Positions 5,625 through 9,248 of a DNA stretch of 9,248 bases are shown here, piece by piece (positions within the stretch are counted from its first letter, which is position 1; every line of letters begins with the position of its first letter). This DNA comes from an uncultured Chitinophagaceae bacterium (lineage in GTDB: Bacteria; Bacteroidota; Bacteroidia; Chitinophagales; Chitinophagaceae), in NCBI GenBank assembly GCA_903832075.1, contig CAILAF010000356.1, forward strand, positions 1 to 9,248, read 5' to 3'. Under the pieces are notes generated by a model. The model was not told the origin of the DNA and ran no database searches. It was given only the letters and a program-made list of their open reading frames with translations. The position numbers were made by a program, and so were the translations under genes.

Positions 5625-6329
5625 ATGAAGGAACAAATAAAATGTAAATACTGTGAATTTGAAAATTGCATTGTCAAGCAAGGTTGTGCAGGAGAATGGT
5701 TGGAAAAGATCAGCGACAACAAGAACAGATTATTATACAAAAAGGGAAATTATATTTTTCGGGAAGGAGAACCCATTTATGGTGTTTATTTTATTAAATC
5801 CGGCGGGATCAAAGTAATCACCACCAGCTTACATGGGCGCGAACAAATTGTGCGTCTTGCCAAGGAAGGACAAATACTCGGGCACAGAGGTACAGGAAGA
5901 ACATACTATTATTTTAATGCAGTTGCATTAAAAGATTCTGAAGTTTGTTTTGTTGAAAACGATATGTTTTATGAAGCATGCAAGAATTCTCCTGATTTTG
6001 CCTATAGTATGTTGTTCTTTTATGCTTCTGAATTAAGAAGGGCAGAAATGCGGGTAAAATTTCAAGCCCAGATGAACATAAGAGAAAAAGTAGCCATGGC
6101 ATTTATTTATTGTTATGAGTTATTTGGAATTGATAAAGAAACCAAGTTGTTGAATATTTCATTAACAAGAAACGACATTGCCGATATTGCAGGCACTACT
6201 GCAGAACAAGTAACCAGACAGCTACGTGATTTTGAGAACGAGAAATTGATCAAAAAAAATAAAAGAGACATTATATTTCTTAATATAAAAGGCATAGCAG
6301 AAATAGTGCGCGACTACAAAAACGAATAA
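5625..6329 (+). CDS. Crp/Fnr-family transcriptional regulator with FNR-like N-terminal cysteine cluster
   Basis: 234 residues. The N-terminus carries Cys7, Cys10, Cys15 and Cys21 (C-x2-C-x4-C-x5-C), resembling the [4Fe-4S] ligand cluster of FNR; Cys108 and Cys119 lie in the sensor domain, where FNR has its fourth ligand. The cyclic-nucleotide-type beta barrel spans about 35-115 (YIFREGEPIYGVYFIKSGGIKV), then a long dimer helix about 125-160, and an HTH about 180-210 (LTRNDIADIAGTTAEQVTRQL). The recognition helix has E194-Q-V-T197-R198, close to FNR's E-x-x-S-R, which reads TTGAT half-sites; Ser is replaced by Thr. A role as oxygen or redox sensor activating anaerobic respiration is inferred from the cysteines, the FNR-like boxes nearby and the respiratory operon downstream. 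A haem- or NO-sensing relative remains possible. Confidence 0.9.
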   Translation: MKEQIKCKYCEFENCIVKQGCAGEWLEKISDNKNRLLYKKGNYIFREGEPIYGVYFIKSGGIKVITTSLHGREQIVRLAKEGQILGHRGTGRTYYYFNAVALKDSEVCFVENDMFYEACKNSPDFAYSMLFFYASELRRAEMRVKFQAQMNIREKVAMAFIYCYELFGIDKETKLLNISLTRNDIADIAGTTAEQVTRQLRDFENEKLIKKNKRDIIFLNIKGIAEIVRDYKNE

Positions 6330-6428
6330 GTTTTTTATCAATAAAGCAAAGTCTTCCTATATTTTTTTACCTGCATTTCCAAATTGCATCTAATGCTTTT
6401 TCCCAAACATAAGGGTTGAGCCAAAATA

Positions 6429-6456
6429 TTGGAACAACTAAAACAAGGTGTTCCAA
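6429..6456. repeat. Inverted repeat TTGGAACA-N12-TGTTCCAA
   Basis: Perfect 8-bp arms at 6429-6436 and 6449-6456 with a 12-bp centre, 100 bp after the stop of the Crp/Fnr-type gene. There is no T run after either arm, so a terminator is unlikely. Its size suits a dimeric DNA-binding protein or an RNA stem. Confidence 0.4.
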
Positions 6457-6565
6457 AAAGCAAAATCAACTAACACAAATACTTTCACGAAATCAAAGAC
6501 CCACAAGGGTTTTGGCGAAAATACTACTATTAAATAGAATGTAATATTTGATTGCTAAAAAACTA

Positions 6566-6587
6566 AAACCTGCCAATTCGCAGGTTT
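6566..6587 (-). terminator. Terminator-like hairpin AAACCTGC/GCAGGTTT
   Basis: A perfect 8-bp stem with a 6-nt loop. On the minus strand it is followed by TTAGTTTTTT, a fair T run, while on the plus strand it is followed by ATATC and five C. It may shield the regulator from antisense reading or end plus-strand transcripts weakly; no minus-strand gene lies upstream of it in the window. Confidence 0.45.
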
Positions 6588-6613
6588 ATATCCCCCTTAA
6601 AGCATTTTTTTTT

Positions 6614-6658
6614 CTGACTTAAATCATTGTGTTATTTTCTTTAGTGCAGGTACTTTAC
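6614..6658 (+). promoter_or_regulatory. FNR-like box and possible promoter of the Fe-S/NrfD operon
   Basis: CTGACTTAAATCAT at 6614-6627 has the core TGAC-N4-ATCA, one base off the FNR core TGAT-N4-ATCA, and agrees at 11 of 14 positions with the box before the marR-type gene. TTG (6627-6629) and TACTTTAC (6651-6658), 21 bp apart, form a poor match to the Bacteroidota promoter. A transcription start near 6664 would place the box near -43. A 10-bp palindrome TGTTATAACA follows at 6668-6677. Confidence 0.35.
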
Positions 6659-6717
6659 AACATCAATTGTTATAACATCATTTATTTATTGATAAAAACA
6701 GGTTAAAAAATATTTCC

Positions 6718-7701
6718 ATGGCAGAACAAAATAACAAAGACAACGAAAACACAAATCCTGAATTTTTAAAAACAGACAGGAGAAAGGCACTTAAGATTGG
6801 AGCCTTAGCGCTTGGGCTTACTGCTGTCGGTTGCAAATGGAAAACTTCCAATTCTGAAAAAGAAGCAGGGGAACAAGTTAAAGTTCTTACTCCCGACGGG
6901 CAAGTTTATGTAACCTGCCCATCTAATTTGGAAAAGTATAATGCACCGGTAACTAATGAAGAAGCTAGAAAAGGAATACCAAACAAAAAATTTGTGATGG
7001 TAATTGATTTGGCTAAATGTGATGGTTGTAAAAAATGTACCGAAGCTTGTCAGGCAATGCACTATACTGAATCAGATCGTGAATGGATAAAAGTTTTTAA
7101 AATGCATGAAGCAGAGGCAGCCGCTCCTTTTTATTTTCCAAAACCATGTTTTCATTGCGACAATCCTCCTTGCACAAAAGTTTGTCCTGTTAATGCAACA
7201 TTTAAAAGAGAAGACGGTATTGTATTAATTGATAATGAACGTTGCATCGGTTGTCGTATGTGTATGGCGGCTTGTCCATATTCTACACGATTTTTTAATT
7301 GGAGTGCACCTGATGCTAAGCAAACAGCTCAAATAGGAAACGAAGCATATTCTCCAGAGCAAAGTGTTCCGCGAAAAATTGGAACAGTTGAAAAATGTGA
7401 CTTCTGTCCGGATATGATCAGACAAGGAAAAATGCCGGCATGTGTTAGTGGATGCCCAATGAACGTAATTTATTTTGGTGATCAAAATGAAGACGCTGTA
7501 ACAAATTCTTCAGGGGTAACAGTCAAATTAAGCCAACTATTAGAAGACAATGCTGGATACAGACATCTTGAAGAGTTAGGAACTGAACCACGAGTATATT
7601 ATTTACCGCCAAAAAACAGAAAATATCCAATTCCTAATATTAATGCACCTGGGGGAAGGGAAAATAAAAAACCCACAGAAATGAACATGAGTGAAATGTA
7701 G
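6718..7701 (+). CDS. Tat-exported four-cluster [4Fe-4S] electron-transfer subunit (NrfC/DmsB/PsrB family)
   Basis: 327 residues. After a polar N-terminus, TDRRKALKIGALALGLTAVGC (residues 19-39) is a twin-arginine signal (Arg21-Arg22) that ends in a lipobox-like AVGC (Cys39), so a periplasmic, possibly lipid-anchored protein is predicted. Sixteen cysteines form four complete cluster sets: C101/104/107/111, C144/147/152/156, C176/179/182/186 and C227/230/242/246. This is the pattern of subunit B of the DMSO reductase superfamily and of NrfC. It would pass electrons between a quinone-reactive membrane partner and a periplasmic catalytic subunit. The membrane partner follows 51 bp later; no catalytic subunit is in the window. 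A role in Alternative Complex III is less likely, since there the clusters are usually part of the large fused ActB. The true substrate is unknown. Confidence 0.92.
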   Translation: MAEQNNKDNENTNPEFLKTDRRKALKIGALALGLTAVGCKWKTSNSEKEAGEQVKVLTPDGQVYVTCPSNLEKYNAPVTNEEARKGIPNKKFVMVIDLAKCDGCKKCTEACQAMHYTESDREWIKVFKMHEAEAAAPFYFPKPCFHCDNPPCTKVCPVNATFKREDGIVLIDNERCIGCRMCMAACPYSTRFFNWSAPDAKQTAQIGNEAYSPEQSVPRKIGTVEKCDFCPDMIRQGKMPACVSGCPMNVIYFGDQNEDAVTNSSGVTVKLSQLLEDNAGYRHLEELGTEPRVYYLPPKNRKYPIPNINAPGGRENKKPTEMNMSEM

Positions 7702-7752
7702 AGGTAAGGAGAAATAAATCAAAACGATAATCCACTTATAACAAAACTAATT

Positions 7753-9195
7753 ATGGTAAATCAAAAAAATAATTTACAACAAGAAATCGAACAAGTTCGG
7801 GAAGATTGTTTGCGTCCTACAAGAAAATGGGGACGATCCACTCAAATATGGATTGGATGTTTACTGATGGTAATGGGTTGGGGACTTTATTGTTATATAC
7901 ATCAATTAAGAAACGGATTAGGAGTAACAGCAATGCGTAACTATGTTTCCTGGGGATTGTATATTTCAACATTTGTATTCTTTATTGGTATCAGTCACTC
8001 AGGCACTTTAGTATCAGCCATTCTTCGAATTACAAAACAAGAATGGAGAAGACCCATAACTCGTTCAGCTGAGCTTTTGACTTTTGTATCGTTATTATTT
8101 GGTGGTATCATGCCGATCATTGATTTAGGAAGGCCAGACAGAATTGCAAATCTTGTGATTTTTGGAAGAGTACAATCACCATTATTGTGGGATGTAATTT
8201 CTATCTGTACTTATTTTACAGGAAGCACCGTATTTCTTTTCTTACCAATGATTCCTGACATGGCGCTTTGCCGCGACAGATTAAAAGTATGTGAAACAAG
8301 GTTCGATAAATTCAGAAAATGGCTGTACACTAAAATGGCATTGGGATGGCAGGGAACTAAAACACAATGGCACAGATTAGAATTAACGATGACCATTATG
8401 ACCATTGTAATTATTCCGGTAGCTGTTTCAGTGCATACTGTTGTTAGTTACATTTTCGCAATGACTTTGCGCCCGGGATGGAATAGCACTGTATTTGGTC
8501 CTTATTTTGTTGCCGGGGCCTTATATTCAGGTTCAGCCGGAGTAATATTAGGGATGATTGCTTTCAGAAAATTGTATGGTCTTCAAAAATATATCACTCC
8601 TCGACATTTTGATTTGATGGGAAGAATTGTATTGGCACTTACAATGATTTATGCTTATCTGAATTTAAATGAATATTGGATACACGCTTATAAAATGGCA
8701 ACAGCGGAAGGGCATTTATTGACAGATTTATTTTCGGGGAGCTATTCCATTGCTTTCTGGACTTGCCAATTTGGTACTGTACTTATTCCCATTATTGTTT
8801 TAGCGATACCTGCGGGAAGAAAATTAATTCCAATAACTATTACATGTATAGTTATTGTAATTGGCGCATGGGTTAAAAGATATTTGATTGTTGTACCAAC
8901 ACTACTTCACCCTTTCATGCCAATTCAGGAAGTACCCGGAAGTTGGTCTAGTTATTTTCCTAATTATGTTGAGTTCTCGGTTACAGCTGCTTGTCTTGCA
9001 GGAATATTTTTAGTAATCACATTATTTGCAAAACTATTTCCAATGATGGCAGTTTGGGAAGTAGAAGAAGGAATACAAATTGAATATGATAAACAAGCTG
9101 CCATAGAAATAAGAGAACAACGCGAAGCAGCGGAAGCTAAAATCAATTTAGAAAACGGGGGAACAGCTAACGAACCAATCATACAAAAGGCATAA
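7753..9195 (+). CDS. nrfD: NrfD/PsrC-family integral membrane quinone-interacting subunit
   Basis: 480 residues. About ten hydrophobic helices can be read (approximately 31-50, 64-88, 105-125, 145-165, 210-235, 248-270, 288-305, 333-353, 358-375, 405-430), with soluble ends. The block SWGLYISTFVFFIGISHSGTLVSAILR (66-92, quoted by its key residues Gly79, His82, Ser83, Gly84) is typical of the long NrfD/ActC-like branch, as is PGSWSSYFPNYVEF near 395-408. The C-terminus (about 435-480) is charged, Glu/Ala-rich and probably helical. Family members oxidise or reduce menaquinol and pair with a four-cluster Fe-S protein, which is the gene directly upstream. Another gene begins 15 bp after its stop, so the operon continues. 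Confidence 0.92.
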   Translation: MVNQKNNLQQEIEQVREDCLRPTRKWGRSTQIWIGCLLMVMGWGLYCYIHQLRNGLGVTAMRNYVSWGLYISTFVFFIGISHSGTLVSAILRITKQEWRRPITRSAELLTFVSLLFGGIMPIIDLGRPDRIANLVIFGRVQSPLLWDVISICTYFTGSTVFLFLPMIPDMALCRDRLKVCETRFDKFRKWLYTKMALGWQGTKTQWHRLELTMTIMTIVIIPVAVSVHTVVSYIFAMTLRPGWNSTVFGPYFVAGALYSGSAGVILGMIAFRKLYGLQKYITPRHFDLMGRIVLALTMIYAYLNLNEYWIHAYKMATAEGHLLTDLFSGSYSIAFWTCQFGTVLIPIIVLAIPAGRKLIPITITCIVIVIGAWVKRYLIVVPTLLHPFMPIQEVPGSWSSYFPNYVEFSVTAACLAGIFLVITLFAKLFPMMAVWEVEEGIQIEYDKQAAIEIREQREAAEAKINLENGGTANEPIIQKA

Positions 9196-9210
9196 TAAAT
9201 CTACCATATT

Positions 9211-9248
9211 ATGAAGATGAAAAGTATAATAAATAAAATAGCCATAGA
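9211..9248 (+). CDS. Start of a further operon gene (N-terminus only)
   Basis: ATG at 9211 opens MKMKSIINKIAI, 12 codons before the window ends; ATG at 9217 is an alternative. Lys-rich then hydrophobic residues suggest the beginning of a signal peptide or membrane segment. The 15-bp spacing to the NrfD gene argues for the same operon. A c-type cytochrome or an oxidoreductase subunit would suit the context, but nothing in the visible part shows it. Confidence 0.5.
   Translation, partial: MKMKSIINKIAI

Larger units (their letters stand above)
6330..6613. other. Gene-free leader between the regulator and the respiratory operon
   Basis: No gene is recognised here. It holds two marked dyads listed separately (6429-6456 and 6566-6587) and a weaker hairpin, AAGACCC-ACAA-GGGTTTT, at about 6496-6513 with one G-T pair. 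A minus-strand frame from about 6543 down to 6438 reads protein-like (FSPKPLWVFDFVKVFV, ending AFWNTLF) but is short, has no start codon and is not claimed as a gene. Confidence 0.35.

Noticed and set aside
5381..5740. Minus-strand open frame of 119 codons
   Set aside because: It lies antisense to the ends of two well-supported regulators and the gap between them, with low-complexity Phe/Ser-rich translation.
6718..9195. Reading the Fe-S/NrfD pair as ActB/ActC of Alternative Complex III
   Set aside because: The Fe-S protein is a stand-alone 327-residue subunit without the molybdopterin-like domain of ActB, and no pentahaem ActA gene precedes it; only the NrfD sequence style is similar.

Overview
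The window reads as an AT-rich chromosomal segment from a Bacteroidota bacterium, probably an environmental member of the Chitinophagales/Sphingobacteriales type. Three things point there: a C-terminal type IX secretion (T9SS) sorting domain on one glycoside hydrolase, promoters of the Bacteroidota form TTTG-N17-23-TAnnTTTG, and starts with little or no Shine-Dalgarno sequence. Species cannot be fixed from the sequence alone.

Left part (1-2990, all minus strand): two tandem, clearly paralogous GH5 (cellulase-type) secreted glycosidases, transcribed from 2990 towards 435, followed after 36 bp by the N-terminal part of pxpB (5-oxoprolinase subunit B), which runs off the left edge. The upstream GH5 copy keeps both catalytic glutamates. 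The downstream copy has lost both, plus the supporting tyrosine, yet keeps an intact frame, a signal peptide and a T9SS domain, so it looks like a secreted pseudoenzyme or carbohydrate-binding protein.

Middle part (3200-4960): a tRNA-Lys(CTT) with its own promoter and a strong terminator (plus strand); a convergent TacA/TacT-type toxin-antitoxin operon (DUF1778 ribbon-helix-helix antitoxin and GNAT toxin, overlapping by ATGA) with a perfect 8-5-8 palindrome over its promoter; then about 650 bp without an intact gene, holding nested inverted repeats and protein-like reading-frame fragments that look decayed.

Right part (4960-9248, all plus strand): a MarR-type regulator, a Crp/Fnr-type regulator with an N-terminal cysteine cluster like oxygen-sensing FNR, a 388-bp leader rich in dyads, and the start of an electron-transfer operon: a Tat-exported protein with four [4Fe-4S] binding sets (NrfC/DmsB/PsrB type), an NrfD/PsrC-type quinone-interacting membrane subunit with about ten helices, and the first codons of another gene 15 bp further on. 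FNR-like boxes sit about 90-100 bp before both the marR-type gene and the Fe-S gene. The inference is an oxygen- or redox-controlled respiratory operon whose terminal or catalytic subunit lies to the right of this window.
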